Assembly: GCA_964448135.1 (NCBI GenBank)
Contig: CAYUVH010000031.1
Coordinates: 1-27,420, forward strand
Direction: 5' to 3'
DNA from: CAYUVH01 sp964448135
Lineage (GTDB): Bacteria; Verrucomicrobiota; Verrucomicrobiia; Limisphaerales; UBA8199
DNA length: 27,420 nt
Below the pieces are notes generated by a model, which was not told the origin of the DNA, searched no databases, and saw only the letters and a program-made list of their open reading frames with translations. Positions 1 through 7,207 of the stretch are shown piece after piece. The translations under genes and the position numbers were made by a program. How positions within the stretch are numbered: the first letter of the stretch is position 1; the number at the start of each line of letters is the position of its first letter.

Positions 1-26
1 TCCAACTCAAGCCGTCCAACCGTCCT

Positions 27-51
27 CCCTCTCCTCCGTTGGAGGAGAGGG
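27..51. repeat. Perfect 11-bp hairpin repeat (REP-like)
   Basis: Arms 27-37 and 41-51 are perfectly complementary around a GTT loop; the arm reads CCCTCTCCTCC. It lies downstream of the minus-strand gene that ends at 130. There is no T-tract on the minus-strand side, so it is not a classic intrinsic terminator. It looks like a dispersed intergenic palindrome (REP-like), but only this copy is visible in the window. Confidence 0.6.
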
Positions 52-129
52 CCGGGGAGAGAAGGCCAGCTTCTGCAGTTCGGATCATCCCCACCTGAAA
101 ACTCCACACCACCGCCATCACCCCATCCC

Positions 130-801
130 CTACTCCGCCGACTTCCCACCGCCTCTCATTCTCCGCATCATCCAAACCGCCACCAGCACCCCAACCAAGC
201 CAAACGCTCCAATCAAAATATTTCTCCTCAATTGCTCTGCTCCATTCCCTCCCGTCTTCGCCGCTCCCTGCTCCTGCAGCGGCGCGTTCAACCCAATCGT
301 CACCGCATCATCGCCCTGCGTGAGCATCCGCTCGGTCAAGGTCTCCCCCTTCGGATTCGTCAGGGTAAACATCTGCCGATGCCCGGCCGGCCACCGCGCC
401 AGCCACAACGAGCGCACCACCAGGTTCGTGAATTTGCCGGCGGAATATTTCAGGTAAGCATTCGCATTGCCGCCGTCATCGAAAAGAAACTGCACCTCTC
501 CCGCTTTCACCACCCGCCCGTCTGCCTGGAGTTCAATCGCGCCACCCGTCTGCTTTTTCAACTCCGCCGCCCCGGCGGTAAGTTCCTCACCGTTCACTTC
601 CCCATCGTGATTCGTATCCAGCGCCGTCAGCAACTCCGCATCCCGCACCGCCATCGTAATGAGAATCTCCAAATGATTCGTCCCCAACTGCAACGTCATG
701 GTGCTCAGCCCCGGATCGTGAGCCCGCACCACGAACGAAAAAAAGCACACACACAATACACTGAAAAGGGCCCATCGACGTCTTGGTAACTGCGGGGTCA
801 T
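130..801 (-). CDS. Secreted, C-terminally membrane-anchored protein with an EF-hand-like loop
   Basis: 223 aa from the ATG at 801. This start puts a basic N-terminus (MTPQLPRRRW) directly before a hydrophobic stretch ending near FVVRAHDPG, a good signal peptide. An in-frame GTG/ATG start at 855/852 would add 18 unlikely residues. Residues 62-73 (DTNHDGEVNGEE) match a calcium-binding EF-hand loop or dockerin-type motif. A single hydrophobic segment near 193-213 is followed by arginines, so the bulk should lie outside the cytoplasmic membrane, anchored at its C-terminus. The beginning, AHDPGLS plus a DxNxDG loop, resembles the ectodomain that precedes HupE/UreJ-type membrane domains in related bacteria, but that membrane domain is absent here; this resemblance is from memory. 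It is divergent from the M16 operon. Its sense strand is G-rich at wobble positions, unlike most neighbours. Function unknown. Confidence 0.75.
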   Translation of the reverse strand: MTPQLPRRRWALFSVLCVCFFSFVVRAHDPGLSTMTLQLGTNHLEILITMAVRDAELLTALDTNHDGEVNGEELTAGAAELKKQTGGAIELQADGRVVKAGEVQFLFDDGGNANAYLKYSAGKFTNLVVRSLWLARWPAGHRQMFTLTNPKGETLTERMLTQGDDAVTIGLNAPLQEQGAAKTGGNGAEQLRRNILIGAFGLVGVLVAVWMMRRMRGGGKSAE

Positions 802-852
802 CGCTGCCCCATTGTGCCCGCCCATGGGAGTCGCGCAACCCTGGAGACGCAT

Positions 853-924
853 CACTCATTCGATCCTTTGGATTTCGAGCTTCCTTCGTCATTCGATCCC
901 GCTCTGCGGGATGCTTCGTCATTC
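853..924. repeat. Intergenic repeat, TGACGAA family, copy 1 (inverted)
   Basis: Read on the minus strand this stretch contains GAATGACGAA twice, GAAGGAAGCTCGAA and CGAAATCCAAAGGA. The same words, in the other orientation, occur at 8600-8645. It also holds a perfect 7-bp hairpin, ATCCCGC-TCT-GCGGGAT, at 896-912. It fills most of the gap between the divergent genes at 801 and 980. I take it as a non-coding dispersed repeat. Confidence 0.55.
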
Positions 925-979
925 CCCCGCACTTTCCACTGGAGGTTGAACGCACATGCGCTAGATTGGTCTCACCAAA

Positions 980-2530
980 ATGGGAAACCGAATTCATCGG
1001 CGTCACCTCGCCGCCGCGCTCGTGCCGCTACTTATCGGACTCGCCGCCCCCTCGCTCGCACAGGAGGTGCCGGTCGTCGAGAAACACCTCGCCAACGGGA
1101 TGACGCTGCTCCTGGTCGAGCGCCACGACGAACCCACTGTCGCCGGCGGTTGGGTCGCCCATGTCGGCAGCTCCAACGAGCGCCCGGGCATCACCGGCAT
1201 CGCCCACCTCTTTGAACACATGATGTTCAAGGGCACGCCCACGATCGGCACGAAGGATTACAAGAAGGACCTCAAGATCATCGAGGAACAGGAACGCGTC
1301 CGTGACGAAATGCGCCAGGAAGAGAGAAAGGTCCGCGCGCAGTACCGCCAGGGTGAAATTGACGACCCGCTCAAGCTGGAGAACAAAACCGATCGTTACA
1401 AGGAACTCGAAAAGGAGTTCGCCAAACTCATCACCGAACAGCGCGACATTTTGGTGAAGAACGAATTCGACAAGGTCTATACGAGCGCCGGCGGCTCCGG
1501 CATGAACGCCTTCACCTCCGAGGATATGACGGCCTATTTCATCACTGTGCCGGCGAACAAGATCGAACTCTGGATGTGGATGGAATCCGAGCGCATCCTG
1601 CATCCCATCTTCCGGGAGTTTTACGCCGAACGCGACGTCGTCTTCGAAGAGCGCCGCATGCGCACCGACTCCACGCCGCTGGGCCGCTTCGCCGAGGAAT
1701 TCAACGCGATGTTCTGGGAATCCTGCACCTATAGCTGGCCGGTCGTGGGCTGGCCCTCCGACATCCCCTCGATCTCGAAAGCCGAGGCCGACACCTTCTA
1801 CAAACTCTATTACTGCCCGCAGAATCTTACCTTGATCCTCGTCGGTGATCTGACGCCCGACCAGGCCGAAAAACTGGCGAAGAAATATTTCGAACGCATC
1901 CCGCGCGGCCCGCAGAATCCTCCGGATGTGGTGACCCTCGAAGTCCCACAACTCGCCGAGAAACGCATGAACGCGGAAGCGGAAGCGAATCCCCAAGTAG
2001 ACATCAACTGGCACACGGTCGCTTTCAAGCACAAGGATTCCTACCCATTGGAGATTCTTGGTCAGTTGCTTGCCACCCGCACGGGCCGGCTCTACAAAGG
2101 CATGGTGCTCGGTAGTGGAGTCGCGACGGAAGTCTACGCCGATCAGGGCTCCCAAAAATGGGCCGGCTATTTCAACGCCGGCGGCGAGGCCCGCGACGGT
2201 CACACGCCGGAGGAAGTCGAGCAAGGCATCTATGCCATCTTGGAGAAGCTCCAGCAGGAAGAGGTTCCGGCCGAGGAGTTGACCAAGGTGAAAAACAATT
2301 TCGCCGCCGCGGAATACCGCCGGCTCTCGGCCAATTCGCCGATCCTGATGAACCTGATCCACAATGACGGCGAAGGCGACTGGCGCGAAATCAACGACGC
2401 CGGCAAGAAGATCCAGGCCGTCACCGCCGCCGATGTGAAACGCGTGGCGCAGAAATATTTCACGAAGGAAAACCGCACCGTGGCCATCTACAAACGCAAA
2501 CCGGCCGCCGCGACCCAGCCAAAACCATGA
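980..2530 (+). CDS. M16 family zinc metallopeptidase, catalytic subunit
   Basis: 516 aa. Residues 1-28 form a signal peptide (hydrophobic core AAALVPLLIGLAAPSLAQ), so the enzyme acts in the periplasm or outer envelope. The inverted zinc motif HLFEH is at residues 76-80, and a later block with ERDVVFEERRM carries the acidic residues that complete the M16 site. Between the zinc motif and the NAFTSEDMTAYF block there is a charged, probably coiled-coil insertion of about 70 residues, which is seen in some bacterial M16 enzymes. The C-terminal half is the usual second M16 domain. The gene overlaps the next by four bases (ATGA, 2527-2530), so the two proteins are probably made together and form a catalytic/non-catalytic pair, as in other split M16 systems. 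No Shine-Dalgarno motif is visible before the ATG. Substrate unknown. Confidence 0.93.
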   Translation: MGNRIHRRHLAAALVPLLIGLAAPSLAQEVPVVEKHLANGMTLLLVERHDEPTVAGGWVAHVGSSNERPGITGIAHLFEHMMFKGTPTIGTKDYKKDLKIIEEQERVRDEMRQEERKVRAQYRQGEIDDPLKLENKTDRYKELEKEFAKLITEQRDILVKNEFDKVYTSAGGSGMNAFTSEDMTAYFITVPANKIELWMWMESERILHPIFREFYAERDVVFEERRMRTDSTPLGRFAEEFNAMFWESCTYSWPVVGWPSDIPSISKAEADTFYKLYYCPQNLTLILVGDLTPDQAEKLAKKYFERIPRGPQNPPDVVTLEVPQLAEKRMNAEAEANPQVDINWHTVAFKHKDSYPLEILGQLLATRTGRLYKGMVLGSGVATEVYADQGSQKWAGYFNAGGEARDGHTPEEVEQGIYAILEKLQQEEVPAEELTKVKNNFAAAEYRRLSANSPILMNLIHNDGEGDWREINDAGKKIQAVTAADVKRVAQKYFTKENRTVAIYKRKPAAATQPKP

Positions 2531-4014
2531 ATCGGAATTTTGCTCTCGCCCTGTTGATCGACGCCACGGCGCTGTCTTTTCGCGCATCGGCCGCGGACAT
2601 CCCGAGCCGCCCGGAAAAGCTGACGTTCCCCGCGCTGAATTACGAACCGCCCGCGCCGGAAAAATATCGCGTCCAGCTCAAGGCCGGTCCCGTGGCCTAC
2701 GTGGTCCCGGATCGCGAGTTGCCGCTCGTGAACATCGTCATTTATGTCCGCACCGGCCAGTATCTCGATCCGGCCGGCAAGGAAGGTCTGTCCGAACTGA
2801 CCGGCCGGCTGATCGCGCGCGGCGGCACGAAGTCCAAAACCGCCGAGGCGCTGGAAGAACGGCTGGCATTCCTGGCCGCGCAGCTCAATTCCAGCATCGG
2901 CGACAGTCAGGGCAGCGTGAGTCTGAATTTGCTGTCCAAAGATCTCACCGAGGGTTTGACGATCCTGCGCGAAGTGTTGACTGAACCGCGTTTTCAGGAA
3001 GACAAACTCACGCTGTACAAACAGCAGACGCTGCAAGACATGGCCCAGCGCAATGATGAATCAGCGGCCATCGAGGGCCGCGAGGATTCCTTCCTCGCCT
3101 ACGGCGACAACTTCTGGGTCAACAAACATTCGACCGCAGCTTCAGTAAAAGGACTGACCCGCGATGACTTGGAAAGGTTTCATCATCAATGGTTCGCGCC
3201 GCAGAATTTTGTCCTGGCGGTCAGCGGCGATTTTGACCGCGACGAAATGATCAAAAAGCTGGAGACGTTGTTGGGTGACTGGCCATTCGCCGGCGAGCGG
3301 CCGATGGCGATTCCGACGAATACCGTCTTCGCCGCCGAGGGCAGCTATCTGATCAACAAAGACGTCAATCAGGGCCGCGTCGCGATGATGCTCCCCGGCG
3401 TCAAGCGCGACAACCCGGACTATTTCTCGATCATCATCATGAACGATATCCTGGGGGGCGGCGGATTCACCTCCCGCATCATGAATCGCGTGCGCTCGGA
3501 CGAAGGCCTTGCTTACAGCGCCTACAGCAGCTTCCCGGGTGGCGTTTATTATCCGCTGACCTTCACGGCTGCGTTTCAGTCAAAGTCCCGAACCGTCGCC
3601 TATGCCGCTTCCATCGTGCTTGAGGAAATCAAACGCATGGCCGCCGCGCCGGTGACGGAGAGTGAATTGAACACTTCCAAACGCGGATTTATTGATCGTT
3701 TTCCGCGCAGCTTTTCGACCAAGGCCCAGATCGCGGGCACCTTCGCGCAGGATGAATTTACTGGTCGCTACGCGCGCGATCCGCACTTTTGGAAGGAATT
3801 CCGCTCGCGCATCCAGGCCGTAAACGAAGCCGAGGTGCTGCGCGTGGCGAAAAAATATCTCGTGCCTGAAAAACTCGTGATCTGCGTCGTCGGCCAGAAG
3901 GACGAAATCCTCCTCGGCCACCCCAATCATCCTGTGAAACTCGCCGATCTCACCGGCGGCAAACTCACTGAAGTCCCGCTCCGCGACCCGATGACGATGC
4001 AACCGATGAAGTAG
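2527..4014 (+). CDS. M16 family peptidase-like protein, non-catalytic partner
   Basis: 495 aa with a signal peptide (NFALALLIDATALSFRASAA). The fold markers of M16 are present, including the N-terminal GQYLDPAGKEGLSELTGRL block and a C-terminal block around LGGGGFTSRIMNRVRSDEG, which is the glycine-rich/arginine region of the M16 C-domain. At the position where the catalytic subunit has HxxEH this protein reads GLSELTGRL, so both zinc histidines and the catalytic glutamate are missing. It should be the inactive partner that completes the chamber of the upstream protease. Its ATG sits inside the stop of the upstream gene (ATGA), which implies translational coupling. Confidence is high for family and pairing; the biological substrate is not deducible. 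Confidence 0.92.
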   Translation: MNRNFALALLIDATALSFRASAADIPSRPEKLTFPALNYEPPAPEKYRVQLKAGPVAYVVPDRELPLVNIVIYVRTGQYLDPAGKEGLSELTGRLIARGGTKSKTAEALEERLAFLAAQLNSSIGDSQGSVSLNLLSKDLTEGLTILREVLTEPRFQEDKLTLYKQQTLQDMAQRNDESAAIEGREDSFLAYGDNFWVNKHSTAASVKGLTRDDLERFHHQWFAPQNFVLAVSGDFDRDEMIKKLETLLGDWPFAGERPMAIPTNTVFAAEGSYLINKDVNQGRVAMMLPGVKRDNPDYFSIIIMNDILGGGGFTSRIMNRVRSDEGLAYSAYSSFPGGVYYPLTFTAAFQSKSRTVAYAASIVLEEIKRMAAAPVTESELNTSKRGFIDRFPRSFSTKAQIAGTFAQDEFTGRYARDPHFWKEFRSRIQAVNEAEVLRVAKKYLVPEKLVICVVGQKDEILLGHPNHPVKLADLTGGKLTEVPLRDPMTMQPMK

Positions 4015-4016
4015 CC

Positions 4017-5264
4017 GTGACGGCACTTCGTCTAGTATTCTGTCTCCTGCTGTCCGGCGGCGCGCTGGCCGCCGCCGAATCCGCCCGGCCGCGCTATATC
4101 TTTTTCAACATTGCTCCGTCTTCTGAATGGAACGAGAAGTTCCCGGACAGCATCACGCGCGGAATCTTCGATGATGTGAAGCGCAAGCTGCCGACGCCGG
4201 AGAACTCGAGCCTGCGCGTTGGCGTTTCGTTCATTTTCAATACGCTGGAAACCCCGACCAATGTCCTCGCCGCCGGCCTGCGCCGTTTCCTCGAATGCAG
4301 CCGGGAAACCGAAGTGCCCATCCTGATCACGCTCGATGGCCAGAACTGGTGGCAGAGCCGGTCCGACCTGTGGAATTGGTGGGACCCACAAAAGCCAGGC
4401 TACAACCCCAGCAATGTGTTCAACGTGGAGTGGACCGGCTGGAGCCCGACGCAAGCCGTGAAAATCTCCTGGCGGAACTGGGGCAGCCAGCTCCGCGTGG
4501 CGCCGGCGCAGAATCTGGCCAGCCCGCGCGTGATCAACGAGCAGCTAACTGGCCTGCGGACACTCCTGCCGATCATCACCAACTGGTATCAGTCATTGCC
4601 GGCTGACAAACGGTGGCTTTTTGGTGGCGTCAAGGTCGGCTGGGAGGCGGGCGTCGGCTACAACGCCTACTATTATCCCAACGGCAATCAGTACCTCGAG
4701 CAATGGCCGCACGATTGGTCGCACGATCCCAAGCATCTACTGCATCCAGCGCGTGATCTCGCCGGTGGCGCCAGCCAGTCAGGCTACGCCGCTGTGCTCA
4801 TGTCCGGCTTGAAGGATCACGGCAAAGTCAGTCGCGACGATATCGCGCGCGTTACAGGCAATTATCTTGAACTGCTTTGCCGCGAAGCCAATGCGTCGGG
4901 GTTGCCGCCGGAGCTGGTTTTCACTCATCAAGGCGGGAATTATGAACCTTGGGAAAAGCACCTGCCTTTCTGGCCGGCGATTAATCGCTGGTCCACGCCC
5001 GGGTGGAGTTTTTATGGACTCGACCCGCGCACTCCGCCGTCGCTCGCCAAGGACATGGAAACCGCCGGTCGACAGCAGTGGGCCGCCTGCGAATGGTGGT
5101 GGGGCGGCGCGGATGCGGCCGCCTGGGAAGATCACTTCCGCCGCACCCTGTCCTTCAAAGACTGCCGCTTTATTTGCGTTTACAACTGGAACCGCGGCAA
5201 ATTCGAGAACGACACCGACGGCTTGGAAGCCGTGCGGCGGTTGATGCGATCCTGGCGAGACTGA
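4017..5264 (+). CDS. Secreted protein, possible glycoside hydrolase-like TIM barrel
   Basis: 415 aa, starting with GTG two bases after the stop of the M16 partner, so it belongs to the same operon. The N-terminus (TALRLVFCLLLSGGALAAAES) is a signal peptide. The mature part is very rich in Trp and Tyr, with strand-like blocks such as RVGVSFIFN, VPILITLDGQNWW, VGWEAGVGYNAYYYP, ELVFTHQGGNYEPW and FICVYNWN. These resemble the successive strands of a (beta/alpha)8 glycosidase, with Glu and Asp near strand ends as candidate catalytic residues. I do not recognise a specific glycoside hydrolase family, and the assignment is inference from sequence texture. It ends 5 bp from the convergent gene at 5270. 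The CDS itself is well supported by codon pattern and context. Confidence 0.8.
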   Translation: MTALRLVFCLLLSGGALAAAESARPRYIFFNIAPSSEWNEKFPDSITRGIFDDVKRKLPTPENSSLRVGVSFIFNTLETPTNVLAAGLRRFLECSRETEVPILITLDGQNWWQSRSDLWNWWDPQKPGYNPSNVFNVEWTGWSPTQAVKISWRNWGSQLRVAPAQNLASPRVINEQLTGLRTLLPIITNWYQSLPADKRWLFGGVKVGWEAGVGYNAYYYPNGNQYLEQWPHDWSHDPKHLLHPARDLAGGASQSGYAAVLMSGLKDHGKVSRDDIARVTGNYLELLCREANASGLPPELVFTHQGGNYEPWEKHLPFWPAINRWSTPGWSFYGLDPRTPPSLAKDMETAGRQQWAACEWWWGGADAAAWEDHFRRTLSFKDCRFICVYNWNRGKFENDTDGLEAVRRLMRSWRD

Positions 5265-5269
5265 TCAGG

Positions 5270-5566
5270 TCAGTTCGTCTTGTCTTTCTTTGCCTTCGCC
5301 TCGGCCTCGTCGATCTTCTTCAGGAACTTGGCCGGGTCTTTTTTGAAATCCTTGGAGCAGTCCTTGCAGCAGAATTTGATTTCCCGCAGGTCGTTCGTGA
5401 TGACGTAAGGCTTGCCCATTTCGCCCAGCTTCTCGCCGGACACGGGACAAGTGGTCAGAGTGTAGGGCTTGACCTTCGCGTCCTTGTCCGCGCCGAGCAG
5501 GGCGAACGGGGCGGCCAGGAAAGCAGCGGAAAGGGCAATGGCGGCGGTATATCGGATCATTTTCAT
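5270..5566 (-). CDS. Small secreted cysteine-motif protein (TRASH/YHS-like)
   Basis: 98 aa. An N-terminal signal peptide (MKMIRYTAAIALSAAFLAAP) is followed by a compact domain with Cys40 in TTCPVSGEKL and Cys66, Cys67 and Cys70 in IKFCCKDCSKDFKKDP. This pattern (CPVSG...KPY...FCCxxCxxxFxxxP) is typical of TRASH/YHS-type heavy-metal binding modules, so a periplasmic copper or other soft-metal binding role is plausible but not shown. The C-terminal tail is a highly charged Lys/Glu helix. It is monocistronic and convergent with the M16 operon. A possible promoter lies about 26 bp upstream of its start. Confidence 0.82.
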   Translation of the reverse strand: MKMIRYTAAIALSAAFLAAPFALLGADKDAKVKPYTLTTCPVSGEKLGEMGKPYVITNDLREIKFCCKDCSKDFKKDPAKFLKKIDEAEAKAKKDKTN

Positions 5567-5591
5567 AAATTGTTAAATATATCTGCGCTCA

Positions 5592-5622
5592 ATAATACGC
5601 CGCATCTGGCAAAAACCCTCAA
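5592..5622 (-). promoter_or_regulatory. Possible sigma70-type promoter of the 98-aa secreted protein
   Basis: On the minus strand a TATTAT -10-like hexamer occupies 5597-5592 and a TTGAGG -35-like hexamer occupies 5622-5617. The spacer is 19 bp, longer than the ideal 17. It lies in an AT-rich stretch upstream of the ATG at 5566. This is a pattern match only. Confidence 0.3.
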
Positions 5623-5647
5623 CTTTTTTCTTTCTCAGTTCCCCCGA

Positions 5648-5727
5648 AGCGGCCGAGGAGACGAGGCTCCAGTTAATCGGACGCGCGCTCGCTTGCGAAA
5701 TGTTTGAGCCTCGTTACCTCGGCTGCT
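5648..5727. repeat. Long imperfect inverted repeat upstream of the cysteine desulfurase
   Basis: Left arm 5649-5669 pairs with right arm 5706-5726: 18 Watson-Crick pairs, two G-U pairs and one A-A mismatch, and an extra A-T pair at 5648/5727. The loop is 36 nt. As RNA it would form a long stem ending about 22 nt before the ATG at 5750. It may be a dispersed palindromic element or a 5' leader structure. No T-tract follows. Confidence 0.7.
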
Positions 5728-5749
5728 ACGTTGAACATGAATTTGCCGC

Positions 5750-6895
5750 ATGTTCTGCTACCTGGACAACAATGCCACCACGCCCATTGCACCGGAGGTG
5801 CGGGAGGCGATGCTGCCGTTTCTCGACCGCAATTGGGGCAATCCCTCGAGTATTTACTCCTTCGGGCGGGAAGCTGCTCGCGCTTTGGAAAACGCGCGGG
5901 AACAGGTAGCCAGTCTGGTCCACGCGGAGCCGCGCGAAATCATCTTCACCAGTTGCGGGACCGAGAGCGTTAACTCCGCCATTCAGAGCGCGCTCATATC
6001 CCAGCCGGGGAAACGCCATGTCATCACGACCGCGGTTGAACATTCCGCTACGATCAACTACTGCCGTTTTCTCGGGAAACAAGGCTGCGAGATCACCCTT
6101 CTGCCAGTGAACGGCGAAGGTGCACTTGACCTCAAACACCTCGAAAAGGCTCTGCGCCCGGACACCGCCCTCGTTTCTGTCATGCTGGCGAATAACGAAA
6201 CCGGTATTCTCTTTCCCGTGGCGGAAATCGCGGCCCGCTGTCGCGCGCGCGGAGTCCTCTGTCACGTGGATGCTGTCCAGGCACCGGGCAAGCTGGCCTT
6301 CGATGTTCGCGAATTGAGCGCGGATTTTCTTTCCCTGTCAGGCCACAAACTCTACGCAGCCAAAGGTGTCGGGGCCCTTCATGTCCGGCAAAAAATCAAA
6401 TACGCGCCGCACATCATTGGCGGCGGACAGGAACGAGGGCGGCGCGGCGGCACGGAAAATGTGGCGGGAATCGTCGCTTTTGGCCGGGCGGCGGAGCTGG
6501 CTCTCGCCGGTCAAAGCGAAGAAATCCCCCGACTGCGCATCCTGCGCGACAAGCTGGAAAACGGAATCCTCAAGGCCGTCTCTGGCACCTCACGCAACGG
6601 CGCTGCCGAACCACGTCTGCCGAACACCTCCAATCTTTCCTTCGAGGGAGTCGAAGCCGAGAGCATCCTGATGCTCCTCGATCAGGCAGATATCTGTGCA
6701 TCCAGCGGCTCCGCCTGCACCACCGGTTCGCTCGATCCTTCGCACGTACTGATAGCGATGGGCTGCTCCGCCGCCCGCGCACGTTCGAGCGTTCGTTTCA
6801 GCCTGGGCCGCTACACGACCGAAGCCGAGGTGAAATACCTGCTCGAAACACTTCCGCCGATCATCGTGAGGCTGCGCGGCAGTGCCCCAGCCTAG
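5750..6895 (+). CDS. nifS: Cysteine desulfurase, NifS/IscS family
   Basis: 381 aa, the normal length for group I cysteine desulfurases. It removes sulfur from L-cysteine as an enzyme-bound persulfide for Fe-S cluster or thio-cofactor synthesis, with PLP as cofactor, in the cytoplasm. Visible landmarks are the N-terminal YLDNNATTP, His98 in VEHSA, Asp174 in HVDAVQ, the PLP lysine Lys200 in LSGHKLYA, the GGGQERGRRGGTEN block and the catalytic Cys323 in SSGSACTTGSLDPSHVL. The SACTxGSLxPSHVL form of the loop is closer to NifS than to IscS. No nif or isc scaffold gene is adjacent, so a general Fe-S or sulfur-transfer role is more likely than nitrogen fixation. The start lacks a Shine-Dalgarno motif and is preceded by a large inverted repeat. 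Confidence 0.95.
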   Translation: MFCYLDNNATTPIAPEVREAMLPFLDRNWGNPSSIYSFGREAARALENAREQVASLVHAEPREIIFTSCGTESVNSAIQSALISQPGKRHVITTAVEHSATINYCRFLGKQGCEITLLPVNGEGALDLKHLEKALRPDTALVSVMLANNETGILFPVAEIAARCRARGVLCHVDAVQAPGKLAFDVRELSADFLSLSGHKLYAAKGVGALHVRQKIKYAPHIIGGGQERGRRGGTENVAGIVAFGRAAELALAGQSEEIPRLRILRDKLENGILKAVSGTSRNGAAEPRLPNTSNLSFEGVEAESILMLLDQADICASSGSACTTGSLDPSHVLIAMGCSAARARSSVRFSLGRYTTEAEVKYLLETLPPIIVRLRGSAPA

Positions 6896-7207
6896 CCCAT
6901 AGCACTGGCCCGAATTTTTTCGGCTGGATCAGGCTGGATTTACCTGGATCTACCTTGATTTGGATTGATTGCCAGGGTTGGTGGCAGGACAGCCGCCGTT
7001 TCCAATCTCCTTTGTCCTTCCTCGCGAGGAATGGAAGGAACCATGTCAGAGAGCTTCTTCGATACTCAGGAACCACGTCCTCGCAACCGGGTCCATCTAA
7101 CTCGCGATTGCATCGGTGTCAAGCGGGTGTTTTTTTCTTTTTTCCTCTTTCACCGAGAGCGGATTTTCTACACTTCCGCAACGCGGAACCACCGAGTCCG
7201 CGTCGGG
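6896..7207. other. 312-bp gap between the cysteine desulfurase and MFS genes
   Basis: No convincing gene. It holds a five-unit degenerate 10-bp tandem array (6921-6970), a perfect 14-bp palindrome TTCCTCGCGAGGAA at 7018-7031, and a pyrimidine tract at about 7128-7150. The MFS reading frame stays open through 6965-7207 (alternative ATGs at 6965 and 7043), but the predicted residues have no MFS character, so I treat this as leader sequence. Confidence 0.5.
6921..6970. repeat. Degenerate 10-bp tandem array, five units
   Basis: The bases divide exactly into cggctggatc, aggctggatt, tacctggatc, taccttgatt and tggattgatt. All share a core close to CTGGAT(T/C). The period is one helical turn. It follows the cysteine desulfurase stop by 25 bp. 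Confidence 0.6.

Noticed and set aside
1028..2587. A 519-codon minus-strand open frame opposite the M16 gene
   Set aside because: It lies fully antisense to a gene with clear motifs, has no recognisable domain, and is the expected by-product of GC-rich codon bias.
5750..6895. Nitrogen-fixation locus suggested by the NifS-like sequence
   Set aside because: No nif genes are nearby; NifS-type desulfurases are common in non-fixing bacteria.
6965..7207. N-terminal extension of the MFS gene (ATGs at 6965 or 7043)
   Set aside because: The added residues show no MFS-like helix and include palindrome-derived sequence; the conserved first helix follows the ATG at 7208.
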